Positions 36,471 through 45,594 of a DNA stretch of 60,811 nucleotides are shown one piece after another. The position numbers and the translations under genes are program-made. Below the pieces are notes generated by a model that was not told the DNA's origin, made no database searches, and was given only the letters and a program-made list of their open reading frames with translations. The stretch is from Chitinophaga pinensis (GTDB taxonomy: Bacteria > Bacteroidota > Bacteroidia > UKL13-3). The stretch lies in NCBI GenBank assembly GCA_945861965.1, contig CAMAWM010000012.1, positions 1-60,811 on the forward strand. Reading direction: 5' to 3'. Position 1 is the first letter of the stretch, and every line of letters starts with the position of its first letter.

Positions 36471-36500
36471 TTGCATTTTATTGTAATTCTCCTATCTTCG
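36471..36500 (+). promoter_or_regulatory. Promoter of rpsO
   Basis: TTG (36471-36473), a 19-base spacer, and TATCTTCG (36493-36500), one base off TAnnTTTG, 38 bases before the rpsO start. The leader carries no obvious structure. Confidence 0.75.
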
Positions 36501-36537
36501 CGCCTCAATTTTTTTAACAAATAAATAATTTACTATC

Positions 36538-36813
36538 ATGCATTTGACACAAGAATCGAAGCAAGAGATCTTCGAACAACACGGTAAAGCCAAGTCGAAA
36601 ACCGACACGGGCTCGGCTGAGAGTCAGATCGCTCTGTTTTCAGAGAGGATTAACCACATCACCGAACATTTAAAAATCAATAAAAAAGACTTCTCTGCTG
36701 AGACCAGTCTGGTAAAATTGGTTGGAAAAAGGCGTGCCTTACTTAACTACCTGAATCGCAAAGATGTTTTCCGTTACAGGGCAATTATCAAAGAACTTGA
36801 GATTCGCAAGTAA
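36538..36813 (+). CDS. rpsO: 30S ribosomal protein S15
   Basis: The 91-residue protein matches S15 along its length, with DTGSAESQIALFSERINHIT and HLKINKKDFSAETSLVKLVGKRRALLNYL. S15 binds the central domain of 16S rRNA early in 30S assembly. It stands next to pnp, a conserved order, but a terminator and about 100 further bases separate the two. Confidence 0.98.
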   Translation: MHLTQESKQEIFEQHGKAKSKTDTGSAESQIALFSERINHITEHLKINKKDFSAETSLVKLVGKRRALLNYLNRKDVFRYRAIIKELEIRK

Positions 36814-36848
36814 TACTTTTTCAATAAACCGTATTTAACAAAAAATAT

Positions 36849-36890
36849 AAAAGCAGGGCTAAACTTTTAAAAAGTTCCTGCTTTTGTATT
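36849..36890 (+). terminator. Terminator of rpsO
   Basis: AAAAGCAGG (36849-36857) pairs with CCTGCTTTT (36877-36885), with an inner AACTT/AAGTT stem, followed by a T-rich tail. 36891-37004 holds no clear promoter box. Confidence 0.8.
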
Positions 36891-37004
36891 TTTACAAAAA
36901 CACAAAAAAAATAATTCTCAAAAATCCTGTCACATTCCCATCGTGTGATGCACGGAAAACAATAAAACAAACAGCGTAAAAGATGGGGCTGAAAAAAATA
37001 AATT

Positions 37005-39173
37005 ATGACACAAGGAACAATCAAAACTTTCGAAATTGATGGAAAAACGATATCAATCGAAACAGGAAAATTAGCACGTCAGGCAGATGGTGCAGTAGTA
37101 ATTAAACAAGGCGACACCATGATATTGGCTACAGCAGTATCGTCAAAAGACGCCAAAGAAGATATGGATTTTATGCCACTAACGGTGGATTATCAAGAAA
37201 AATTTGCTGCCGTAGGAAGAATTCCAGGTAGCTTTCACAAACGCGAAGCAAGACTTACAGATTACGAGATATTGATTTGCCGTTTGGTTGATAGATCATT
37301 GAGACCACTTTTCCCAGAAAATTACCATGCCGACACACAGGTAAGTCTTACGCTTATATCATCAGACAAAAACATAATGCCCGATGCATTGGTTGGTTTA
37401 GCTGCTTCAGCTGCCTTGATGGTGAGTGATATTCCGTTCAACGGACCAATTTCTGAAGTGCGTGTTGCGCGAATAGACGGGAAATATGTTATCAATCCAT
37501 ACAAAGACGAATTAGAAAAAGCCGATATTGACTTAATAGTAGCAGGAACCGAACACGATTTAAATATGGTGGAAGGCGAAATGGCTGAGGTTAGCGAGTT
37601 GGAAATGTTAGAGGCATTGAAAGTAGCTCATTCGGCTATCAAACTTCAGATAAAAGCGCAGTGGGAACTTTGCGAAATGTTAGGCGGACGGAAACCTGCA
37701 CGCGAATACAATCACGAACGCAGTGATGAAGCTTTGGAAAAACACATTCACGAATTTGCTTACGATAAAGTGTATGCAGTAGCAAAATCAAAATTGGGAA
37801 AAGCCGAGCGAACTGTAGCATTCAAAAAAATTCGTGAGGAATACAAAGCTGGATTGCCAGAAGGAACTGTGTTGGATAAGTTTTTATCAAACAAATATTT
37901 TCACCACGTAGAATATGATGCTGTTCGCGCAATGATTATTAACGATCGTGAACGATTGGATGGAAGAAATTTAACACAAGTTCGCCCAATTTGGAGCGAG
38001 GTAAATTATTTGCCAGGCGCACACGGATCTGCAGTTTTTACTCGTGGCGAAACGCAATCGCTTACCAGCGTAACATTGGGATCAAAATTAGACGAACAAT
38101 TGTTGGATGCTCCAATGAATTTTGGATACTCAAAACTTTTATTGCATTATAATTTTCCGGGTTTCAGTACAGGCGAAGTAAAGCCAAACCGTGGACCAGC
38201 AAGAAGAGAAATTGGACATGGAAATTTAGCGCTTCGTAGTTTGAAACGCGTGCTTCCAGGTATTCAAGAAAACCCCTATACAATTAGAATTGTCAGCGAT
38301 ATTTTAGAGTCAAACGGCTCGTCAAGTATGGCTACAGTTTGTGCAGGATCAATGGCATTAATGGATGCAGGAATTAAATTAAAATCTGCAGTAAGTGGAA
38401 TTGCAATGGGATTAATTACAGACGAAAAAACAGGCGGATACGCAATTCTTTCAGATATTTTGGGCGATGAAGATCATTTGGGCGACATGGATTTTAAAAT
38501 CGTTGGATCGAGCAAAGGAATTGTTGCATGCCAAATGGATATAAAAATAAATGGATTGAAATGGGAAATGGTGGAAGAGGCATTATTACAAGCCAGAGAA
38601 GGCAGATTGCATATAATGAACGAGATGAACAAAACCATTTCGGAACCTGCATCAGATTACAAACCTCATGCACCACGAATAGAAACTATTTTTATTGATA
38701 AAGAATTTATTGGCGCTGTGATAGGACCGGGCGGAAAAATTATTCAAGGCATACAAAAAGAGACTGGAGCTGTTGTAAGTATTAGCGAAAGCGAAACGCA
38801 CGGAGTGGTTGAAATTGCATCCAACAATAGAGAAGCTTTGCAAAAAGCTATGGCCATGATTAAAGGAATTGTTACTGTTCCGTTAGTTGGCGAAGTGTAC
38901 ACTGGAAAAGTAAAAAACATAATGGACTTTGGTGCATTTGTTGAATTTTTGCCTGGCAAAGAAGGCTTGCTTCACATCAGTGAAATTAGCTGGAAACGCA
39001 TTGAAAAAATGGAAGGCGTGTTGCAAACAGGCGAAGAAGTAAAAGTAAAACTGATAGAGGTAGATAAGAAAAGCGGTAAATATCGTTTGAGCAGAAAAGT
39101 GCTTATGCCAAAACCTGAATCTACACCAAGAGCTGAAGAAAATAAAGAAGAGAATACAAACTCTCCTGCGTAA
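37005..39173 (+). CDS. pnp: Polynucleotide phosphorylase
   Basis: The 722-residue protein has two RNase PH domains: [22 protein letters not shown]-like sequence in the first, and [14 protein letters not shown] with [23 protein letters not shown] in the second. A KH domain at about 565-620 ([13 protein letters not shown]) and an S1 domain at about 625-695 ([21 protein letters not shown]) follow. It degrades RNA 3' to 5' using phosphate and is part of RNA turnover. It has a long complementary terminator. Confidence 0.98.
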   Translation: MTQGTIKTFEIDGKTISIETGKLARQADGAVVIKQGDTMILATAVSSKDAKEDMDFMPLTVDYQEKFAAVGRIPGSFHKREARLTDYEILICRLVDRSLRPLFPENYHADTQVSLTLISSDKNIMPDALVGLAASAALMVSDIPFNGPISEVRVARIDGKYVINPYKDELEKADIDLIVAGTEHDLNMVEGEMAEVSELEMLEALKVAHSAIKLQIKAQWELCEMLGGRKPAREYNHERSDEALEKHIHEFAYDKVYAVAKSKLGKAERTVAFKKIREEYKAGLPEGTVLDKFLSNKYFHHVEYDAVRAMIINDRERLDGRNLTQVRPIWSEVNYLPGAHGSAVFTRGETQSLTSVTLGSKLDEQLLDAPMNFGYSKLLLHYNFPGFSTGEVKPNRGPARREIGHGNLALRSLKRVLPGIQENPYTIRIVSDILESNGSSSMATVCAGSMALMDAGIKLKSAVSGIAMGLITDEKTGGYAILSDILGDEDHLGDMDFKIVGSSKGIVACQMDIKINGLKWEMVEEALLQAREGRLHIMNEMNKTISEPASDYKPHAPRIETIFIDKEFIGAVIGPGGKIIQGIQKETGAVVSISESETHGVVEIASNNREALQKAMAMIKGIVTVPLVGEVYTGKVKNIMDFGAFVEFLPGKEGLLHISEISWKRIEKMEGVLQTGEEVKVKLIEVDKKSGKYRLSRKVLMPKPESTPRAEENKEENTNSPA

Positions 39174-39179
39174 AAACAG

Positions 39180-39223
39180 AATTTCAAGAGTTGTATAATT
39201 TAGTACAACTCTTGAAATTTTTT
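39180..39223. terminator. Bidirectional terminator between pnp and the M1 aminopeptidase
   Basis: A perfect 16-bp inverted repeat (39180-39195 with 39204-39219) around an 8-base loop, with a T run on the plus strand. It lies between the convergent genes. Confidence 0.85.
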
Positions 39224-39235
39224 AGTTTGAAAATC

Positions 39236-41707
39236 CTATTTCAACCAAGCTAATTGTTTGCTAAGAATTTCATTTTCGCGAGCATCAAAATTGCTTTTAG
39301 CAAATACATTTTTCATCAAATCTTTGTAAGCAAACTGCGCAGCAAAATAATTTGCTGTTTCGGCTGCAGGATTTGCTAAACGTGAATTGGTGCTGCAAAT
39401 TGCCTGAAACAGATTTTTAATTACGGCTTCGTCCAAATAATTTATGTTTTTTAAACTTGCAAAGGCATTGTTGCGTGTTCTAAATTCGTAAAACGGACCT
39501 GCAAAATAGCTGATTTGGCGTGCGGCATCCGCTTTTTTGATGTTTAAATTTATTGAAATTTCAAGCCATTTTATTTTTACTGAATTATTCATTCCCATTA
39601 CATTTTTGCTGACATCCAAAAAATTTGGAGCATCGGCTGGATACTGATAACAAAGTTTTTCTAAAGCCACTTTTACTACATCGTAACTGCTGTCGAACAA
39701 TGCAGTTATGGCTATGTTTTTCCAATCAGAATTGATGCTGCTAAGTTTGTTTAAAATATTTTCGCGGACTGTTGCTTTTGGGTGTTGACTCAATTTTTGA
39801 ATAGCCGAAATACTTTTTGGATCTTTGTCGTTTATCAATTGATTTACTAGTTCATTGATGATGGCATAATGCTTTTCTTTAAAACTTATTTCAATCAAAA
39901 TTTCGCGTTTGCTGTTGTAATCTATTTCTTTCATTGCCGCAACTGCATCATATCTGTCAATATAATTTTCAGCGTGAAGCGCTTGTGCTTTTAACTCGTC
40001 AAACGACTTTTTAAAACTTACTTGTTTAATGATATTTGAGTTCACATCGAACAATACAAAAGAGATTTTCTTTTTGTTTTTATTGTCAATTTTCAATACT
40101 TCAAATTGTCCATTTATCATTTCCTGAACTCGGTCAAAACTTCCATCTTCGTAATGTACTTCAAACCAAATAGGCATTTTAAATATGCCAACAGTTTCGT
40201 CTGTTTTCTGCACTTGTTCTACAGCAATTTCGGTTGATCGGCTTCCATCTTGATAGGTTAAATCTTCGTAATGAATTTGAAAATTTGGTTCTCCACCGCG
40301 ATAAACCCACTCATCAAAAAACCAATCCAAATTCAAACCCAATTTGTCTTTTATGGCTTGTTGCAAATCGTTGGTTTCAACATTTGCGTAGGCATGCGTT
40401 TTCAAGTAATGATTCAAAGCGCGTTTCCATTGCTCTTCGCCCAAAACATATTCAAGCATCGAAATAACAGCTGCACCTTTTGGATAAACTCGTGAAGTGC
40501 CGCCTTGTGTATGACGTACCGGAAAATTATCTTTTTTTCCTGCTTCAACCGCAGCATTTTGTTGCGATCTGCGTTGCCAGCTCCATTCGTCAATTCCCTC
40601 GTTTACTTTCGAAAATTGTTTTGGAAAATAGGTCGCAAAACTTTCTTGCAACCAAGTGTCTCTTCCATCGCGAGCTGTTATAAAATCGCCAAACCATTGA
40701 TGTGTCATTTCGTGGCAATTCACTCCAATATAATTTCTGTCTTGAAAAGCCCTAGCATCGACATTAAAAAAATCGCCAAAAATAGTTGCTGTGGTATTTT
40801 CCATTGCGCCAAAAATAAAATCCTGAACCATTACCTGACTGTAACTTTCCCAAGGATATTTAATACCGGTTTCTTTTTCCAAAAAATCAATCATTTCGGG
40901 CGTATAACGATAGGTTGGTTCCATCCTGTTTGCAAACTCTGGGTAGTAGTAATAATTGAGTGGTACAGATCCTGAACTTTTGCTTGAGTAAACAGAATAT
41001 TTGCCAATGGCTAACATCAATAAATAGCCTGCATGGGGTTTGCTCATTTTGTAATTCCAAGTAGTTGTTCCATCTTTGTTTTCAGTTTTATTTATCAAAC
41101 TTCCGTTGGATAAAACTTTGTAATTCTTGTCAAAAGTAACTAGCGTTTCGGTTGTAAATTTATCGTTCATTTCATCGTACATCGGTATCCAGTAGCGGTT
41201 GTCTATTCCTTGTCCTTGAGTCCAAATTTGTTTTCTTACGGCAAAAGGATTGCTTTCGTTGTATTCTTTTTCGCCAGCTATTGCTGAACTTTCGGCAGGT
41301 AAATTCCAACCTATAAAATAAATTCCTTTGCGAGGGCTGGCTTCGTATTCAAAAGTTATGATTCCATTTTCGTCCCATACCAAACTTTTTGAAGGATAAA
41401 CTACAAGGCCTTGGTTGTTTATTGAATATTTGATGGGTTGATTATTCAGCTTTGCCGAAATTATTTTGATTCCTGGTGCGTCAAAAAATACCGAATCAAC
41501 TTTTTGTTGTAGCACTTTGAAACTATGCGTAACCAAGCCCTTCACCAAGGATTTTTCGGGGTTGAAACTAAGCGCCACTTTCATGTGAAGTATGTCTAAG
41601 GAATGCTCTCTTGAACTTGCATTGTCTTTTAAATACGAGTTGTAATTTACTTGAGCACTAACTAAAAAAGGGATTGCTAGGATTTGAAGGAATAGAAATT
41701 TTTTCAT
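39236..41707 (-). CDS. M1-family aminopeptidase, secreted
   Basis: The 823-residue protein has a signal peptide ending at about residue 18 (FLVSAQ). The catalytic domain has the GAMEN exopeptidase motif and the zinc site HEMTH at 332-336 with the third ligand E355, exactly 18 residues after the second His. The C-terminal ~250 residues are helical and HEAT-like. It should remove N-terminal residues from peptides in the periplasm or outside the cell. It lies 61 bases downstream of lptB on the same strand, but has a promoter-like TTG-N19-TTTATTTG of its own (41712-41741). Confidence 0.95.
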   Translation of the reverse strand: MKKFLFLQILAIPFLVSAQVNYNSYLKDNASSREHSLDILHMKVALSFNPEKSLVKGLVTHSFKVLQQKVDSVFFDAPGIKIISAKLNNQPIKYSINNQGLVVYPSKSLVWDENGIITFEYEASPRKGIYFIGWNLPAESSAIAGEKEYNESNPFAVRKQIWTQGQGIDNRYWIPMYDEMNDKFTTETLVTFDKNYKVLSNGSLINKTENKDGTTTWNYKMSKPHAGYLLMLAIGKYSVYSSKSSGSVPLNYYYYPEFANRMEPTYRYTPEMIDFLEKETGIKYPWESYSQVMVQDFIFGAMENTTATIFGDFFNVDARAFQDRNYIGVNCHEMTHQWFGDFITARDGRDTWLQESFATYFPKQFSKVNEGIDEWSWQRRSQQNAAVEAGKKDNFPVRHTQGGTSRVYPKGAAVISMLEYVLGEEQWKRALNHYLKTHAYANVETNDLQQAIKDKLGLNLDWFFDEWVYRGGEPNFQIHYEDLTYQDGSRSTEIAVEQVQKTDETVGIFKMPIWFEVHYEDGSFDRVQEMINGQFEVLKIDNKNKKKISFVLFDVNSNIIKQVSFKKSFDELKAQALHAENYIDRYDAVAAMKEIDYNSKREILIEISFKEKHYAIINELVNQLINDKDPKSISAIQKLSQHPKATVRENILNKLSSINSDWKNIAITALFDSSYDVVKVALEKLCYQYPADAPNFLDVSKNVMGMNNSVKIKWLEISINLNIKKADAARQISYFAGPFYEFRTRNNAFASLKNINYLDEAVIKNLFQAICSTNSRLANPAAETANYFAAQFAYKDLMKNVFAKSNFDARENEILSKQLAWLK

Positions 41708-41711
41708 TCAA

Positions 41712-41741
41712 CAAATAAATGAAAAGCTATGTCGTAATCAA
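41712..41741 (-). promoter_or_regulatory. Possible promoter of the M1 aminopeptidase gene
   Basis: On the minus strand TTG (41739-41741), 19 bases, then TTTATTTG (41712-41719), one base off the -7 consensus. Confidence 0.4.
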
Positions 41742-41768
41742 AAATATATTTTATCAGGATTGTAAATT

Positions 41769-42491
41769 TTATCTCAACGAAAAATTTTCGCCTAAATACA
41801 CTTTGCGAACAATTTCATCGTTTGCTAATTCTTCTGCTGTTCCAGATTTCAAAATTTTTCCTTCAAACAAAAGATAAGCTCTATCTACAATGGACAGAGT
41901 TTCGTGCACATTGTGGTCGGTAATTAGTATTCCAATGTTTCGATGTTTCAGTTGCGAAACTATTTGTTGTATGTCTTCTACTGCAATGGGATCAATGCCT
42001 GCAAAGGGTTCGTCAAGCAAAATAAAACTTGGATTGACAGCAAGCGCACGAGCAATTTCTGTTCTTCGTCTTTCGCCACCGCTCAACACATTTCCTAAGC
42101 TTTTGCGTACTTTATGCAAATTGAATTCATTGATTAAAATTTCAAGTCTGTCTAATTGTTCTTGCTTGCTCATCTTAGTCATTTCCATCACGGCTTTAAT
42201 GTTATCCTCAACACTTAGCGTTCTGAATACAGACGATTCTTGTGGTAAATATCCCAAACCTTTTTGAGCTCTTTTGTACATAGGAAGTGAGGTTATGTCT
42301 TTTCCGTCAAGCAACACTCTTCCATCGTCAGGTTTTATTAATCCAACAGTCATATAAAATGTAGTTGTTTTTCCGGCACCATTTGGTCCAAGCAAACCAA
42401 CACATTCGCCTTGATTTACCTCAATACTTACATTGTTTACAACGGTTCTTTTTTTGTAACGCTTTACTAAGTTTTCGGTTTTAAGAATCAT
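41769..42491 (-). CDS. lptB: LPS export ABC transporter ATP-binding protein LptB
   Basis: The 240-residue ABC ATPase has Walker [10 protein letters not shown] near residue 35, Q-loop [19 protein letters not shown], signature [16 protein letters not shown] and Walker [21 protein letters not shown]-x-xS-x-F and LSGGERRR are typical of LptB. LptB drives extraction of lipopolysaccharide from the inner membrane with LptFG and LptC. It follows lolA by 49 bases on the same strand. Confidence 0.95.
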   Translation of the reverse strand: MILKTENLVKRYKKRTVVNNVSIEVNQGECVGLLGPNGAGKTTTFYMTVGLIKPDDGRVLLDGKDITSLPMYKRAQKGLGYLPQESSVFRTLSVEDNIKAVMEMTKMSKQEQLDRLEILINEFNLHKVRKSLGNVLSGGERRRTEIARALAVNPSFILLDEPFAGIDPIAVEDIQQIVSQLKHRNIGILITDHNVHETLSIVDRAYLLFEGKILKSGTAEELANDEIVRKVYLGENFSLR

Positions 42492-42540
42492 GTTTGATTA
42501 AACTAATTTTTTATCAATTATAATGAATTGGATGAACGTA

Positions 42541-43188
42541 TTATTTGTGATCTCTTAAATCTATTAATTCAATTCCGGGATGTTTTTTAATGTTAAATAC
42601 AAAAAAACCATCAGCGTATTTAATGTTTGGTATTTGGTTGGTAATGCTGTACGTATGGATTGTCCCACTTTTGTCAAACACCATGCTTTTAAGTATTTGT
42701 TGATTGTGTTTTTCGACAAACAATTTTATTTTAAAGTACGACTTTTTTTTGTCTTTTGGAGTAAGATCTATGACTGTTAATTCTCGTCCGGCTTCTTTTA
42801 TATTTTCCAAATGTTTGCAAATAAAACCTTTGTTGTACATCGTAAAAATATCATCGAGTTTTATTGCTCCATTTTTAGGTTTGTAATAGTTAATTTGAAC
42901 TTCGTTTACTTCTTTGCTATAAGTCCAAATGGTTTTGTTGTCGCAAATAATGGTTTGGTCAGCAATGTCCAATCTGAATTTATTTGATTTAACAATAATT
43001 GTCCCTTTTTGTTTCTCATTTATTTTCTCGGCTTTGCTTTCGATGGCATAAATAAAATCGGCTTTTATGGTTTTGAAATTTTTATACCTCTTGCTTATGC
43101 GATCTATAAGTTTTTCGGCTTCTTTGTCAGTTTGTGCCGATGCATAAAATGTAAGAAATGATAGACAGATTGTTGTTATTATTTTCAC
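42541..43188 (-). CDS. lolA: Outer-membrane lipoprotein carrier protein LolA
   Basis: The 215-residue protein has a signal peptide ending near residue 18 (FYASAQ), then the LolA pattern: FKTIKADFIYAIESKAEK, GTIIVKSNKFRLDI, DNKTIWTYSKEVNEVQINYY, and a C-terminal strand pair with PGIELIDLR. LolA carries lipoproteins across the periplasm from LolCDE. The adjacency to lptB links lipoprotein and LPS export. It is divergent from ndk. Confidence 0.9.
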   Translation of the reverse strand: MKIITTICLSFLTFYASAQTDKEAEKLIDRISKRYKNFKTIKADFIYAIESKAEKINEKQKGTIIVKSNKFRLDIADQTIICDNKTIWTYSKEVNEVQINYYKPKNGAIKLDDIFTMYNKGFICKHLENIKEAGRELTVIDLTPKDKKKSYFKIKLFVEKHNQQILKSMVFDKSGTIHTYSITNQIPNIKYADGFFVFNIKKHPGIELIDLRDHK

Positions 43189-43282
43189 TTTGCAATAATA
43201 AGTTTTATGTGTATTTTATTTATTAAATATAAATGAACCAGGAAAAAACTGCTAATACTCATTATTAAAATTCGTGCCAAAA

Positions 43283-43314
43283 TTGTGCGCTTGCGACTTA
43301 AAGAAATACTTTTG
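43283..43314 (+). promoter_or_regulatory. Promoter of ndk
   Basis: TTG (43283-43285), a 21-base spacer, and TACTTTTG (43307-43314), an exact TAnnTTTG box 21 bases before the ndk start. Confidence 0.65.
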
Positions 43315-43335
43315 CGATCGAAAAAGATACACTAA

Positions 43336-43752
43336 ATGAGCACTATTACATTTACAATGATAAAGCCCGATGCGGTTTTGAATGGTCACACAGGAAAAAT
43401 TATAGATCAGATTATTCAGTCAGGTTTCAAAATCAAAGCGTTGAAATTTACTCGACTAAGCAATGAAAAGGCTGGAGAGTTTTATGATATTCACAAAGAG
43501 CGTCCATTTTTTAATGACTTGGTGAATTTTATGACAAGCGGAACAATAGTGGCTGCTGTGTTGGAAAAAGAAAATGCAGTGTTAGATTTTAGAAATATAA
43601 TTGGTGCAACCGATCCTCAAAAAGCGGAAGCCGGAACAATCAGAAATTTGTACGCAAAATCAATCGATGCAAATGCAATTCACGGAAGCGATAGCGATGA
43701 AAATGCTGAGCGCGAAGCAAGTTTTTTCTTCTCAGCTTTCGAAAGATTTTAG
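43336..43752 (+). CDS. ndk: Nucleoside diphosphate kinase
   Basis: The 138-residue protein has MIKPDAV near the start, [14 protein letters not shown], and the catalytic histidine H116 in [14 protein letters not shown]. It transfers the gamma phosphate of ATP to other nucleoside diphosphates through a phosphohistidine. It is monocistronic and convergent with the hypothetical gene at the end of the nuo run. Confidence 0.98.
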   Translation: MSTITFTMIKPDAVLNGHTGKIIDQIIQSGFKIKALKFTRLSNEKAGEFYDIHKERPFFNDLVNFMTSGTIVAAVLEKENAVLDFRNIIGATDPQKAEAGTIRNLYAKSIDANAIHGSDSDENAEREASFFFSAFERF

Positions 43753-43762
43753 TAAAGATTAA

Positions 43763-44152
43763 TTAGCTTTTGTTTTCGTAATAAGGAATTTCGTCATTCG
43801 AAATCGTTTCCTTCTGTTCCCAATAATTTAATGTAACTATTTTGCCGCTGTTTGTTTTTAGCAATCTGCCAAAAATTGCATTGATTGAATTGAACATTAA
43901 ATCTGTAACTCCAACTGTAAATGTTTCTTCTTCGATTATTGGTTGAATTGTCTCTTCAGATTCAGTGGATTCAGTTGCAGGTTTAGCAACTATAATTTTT
44001 GCAGGTGGACTTAATGCTATTTGAACTTCATAATTATTATAAGTTAAAATAGTTTTCAAAAAAGCAACTCTTTCTTTTGAAACTTTTTTTTCGACCACTG
44101 AGCACTTTATTCCGTTTAACTCTTCAACTGTATGATTTTGATTGATCGCCAT
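43763..44152 (-). CDS. Hypothetical protein at the 3' end of the nuo operon
   Basis: I do not recognise this 129-residue protein. It has no signal peptide or membrane helix. It has an alpha/beta N-terminal half with an FLKTILTYNNYEVQIALSPP segment, an acidic Thr/Ser/Glu linker (about 67-85), and a C-terminal half with TVGVTDLMFNSINAIFGRLL and IVTLNYWEQKE. It begins 25 bases after nuoN on the same strand with no terminator between them, so it may be cotranscribed with the complex I genes. Codon use looks like that of its neighbours, which supports a real gene. Confidence 0.7.
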   Translation of the reverse strand: MAINQNHTVEELNGIKCSVVEKKVSKERVAFLKTILTYNNYEVQIALSPPAKIIVAKPATESTESEETIQPIIEEETFTVGVTDLMFNSINAIFGRLLKTNSGKIVTLNYWEQKETISNDEIPYYENKS

Positions 44153-44177
44153 TTTTCTGGTTTATATTTCTACTGGG

Positions 44178-45587
44178 TTAATAGCCAAAACTGAGTTTAA
44201 AAATATATTCATAAATTTCGCCATACAAGCCAACAATAATTATTCCGGCTGTGCAAATTAACATGGCAATTTTTGGTAGAATTGGTACGTGTATTTTTTC
44301 AATCGCTTGTTCATTTTTATCCATAAAAATGGCTTTAACTAGTATTAAATAGTAATACAATGATATTACCATATTTAAAGCTGCGATGCTAATAAAAAGG
44401 TAATTTCCGTTTTGCGCGGCTGACATTATTAAAAAGAATTTTCCGAAAAAACCTGCAGTTGGGGGAATGCCGGCCAATGAAAACAATGCTATTGTTATGG
44501 TCCACGATAAAAACGGATTTGATTTGTACAATCCTTTATAATCGCTGATTGTTTCTTTGCCTGTTGTTGAGCTTATAATACTTACAACACCAAAAGCACC
44601 AAGATTTGAAAACACATAAATTAAAATAAAATAAATTACAGATGTTGTGCCTAATTGCGAACACCCCGAAATGCCTGCTAAAATAAATCCGACTTGTGCA
44701 ATGGATGAATAAGCAAGCAGTCTTTTAATATTGTTTTGTCGAATAGCAAATAAATTTCCAATGATCATGGTTAAAACCGAAAGCAGAATAAGCATGTTCT
44801 GCCATGCAATTCCTAAGGATTTGAAAACAGTATAAAGTACCGAAACAAACACAAACAAAACAGCACCTTTGGATATTACCGACAAGTATGAAGTAACCGC
44901 AACAGGCGAGCCTTCGTAAACATCTGCAGTCCACAAATGAAATGGAACAGCTGAAATTTTAAATGCAAATCCTGCCAGTAAAAGTATAAATGCAAACAGT
45001 TGCAAATTGCTTCCGTTTAAATGTTGTGAAATTTCGCTAAGGTTTAATGTTCCACTTGTTCCATACAACAATGAAATACCAAACAACAGCAAACCTGAAG
45101 AAAGTGCAGAGGAAATAATGAGTTTAAAAGCAGCTTCTGACGATTGGCGTTTGTGTAAATCAAAGTTTGCTAAGGCTGCCAATGGAATGGTTGAAAGCTC
45201 TAATCCAAGATAAAACATCAACAAGTTATTGGATGAAATCATAAAAAACATTCCCAACAAAGTAGATAGCAATAGCATGTAAAATTCTGCAACATGCTTA
45301 TGATTTTTTAACCAATGGTACGATTGTAATGAGATTAGTAGAGTACCTAAATTTAGTATGTTTTTCTCTAAACAAATAAGAGAGTTTGTTTTAAACATTT
45401 CATCAAAAATGATTCCATCAGTATTTAAAACAAATCCTAAAATAAAATTAATCAGCAGTAAAATATTTGCCAGATACAAGAGGTTTTCGTTTTTCCATTC
45501 GGTGCTACCAACTTTAATAAAAAGAAAAATAATGATGATGAGCAAAAGCACCCACTCCGATTTCATCAATATTAAAATTTCGTTCAT
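44178..45587 (-). CDS. nuoN: NADH-quinone oxidoreductase subunit N
   Basis: The 469-residue protein is an antiporter-like membrane subunit with about fourteen helices. It has FYLGLELSTIPLAALA with the conserved Glu, the middle lysine-containing helix region, WTADVYEGSPVAVTSYLSVISKGAV, and RLLAYSSIAQVGF. It forms one of the proton channels in the membrane arm. It is the last recognised gene of the nuo run, 7 bases after nuoM. Confidence 0.96.
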   Translation of the reverse strand: MNEILILMKSEWVLLLIIIIFLFIKVGSTEWKNENLLYLANILLLINFILGFVLNTDGIIFDEMFKTNSLICLEKNILNLGTLLISLQSYHWLKNHKHVAEFYMLLLSTLLGMFFMISSNNLLMFYLGLELSTIPLAALANFDLHKRQSSEAAFKLIISSALSSGLLLFGISLLYGTSGTLNLSEISQHLNGSNLQLFAFILLLAGFAFKISAVPFHLWTADVYEGSPVAVTSYLSVISKGAVLFVFVSVLYTVFKSLGIAWQNMLILLSVLTMIIGNLFAIRQNNIKRLLAYSSIAQVGFILAGISGCSQLGTTSVIYFILIYVFSNLGAFGVVSIISSTTGKETISDYKGLYKSNPFLSWTITIALFSLAGIPPTAGFFGKFFLIMSAAQNGNYLFISIAALNMVISLYYYLILVKAIFMDKNEQAIEKIHVPILPKIAMLICTAGIIIVGLYGEIYEYIFKLSFGY

Positions 45588-45594
45588 TTTCTTT

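Noticed and set aside
36172-36537. CRISPR array suggested by repeated units
   Set aside because: The repeats are inverted, of uneven spacing and differ from each other. They fit REP-like hairpins, and there are no cas genes.
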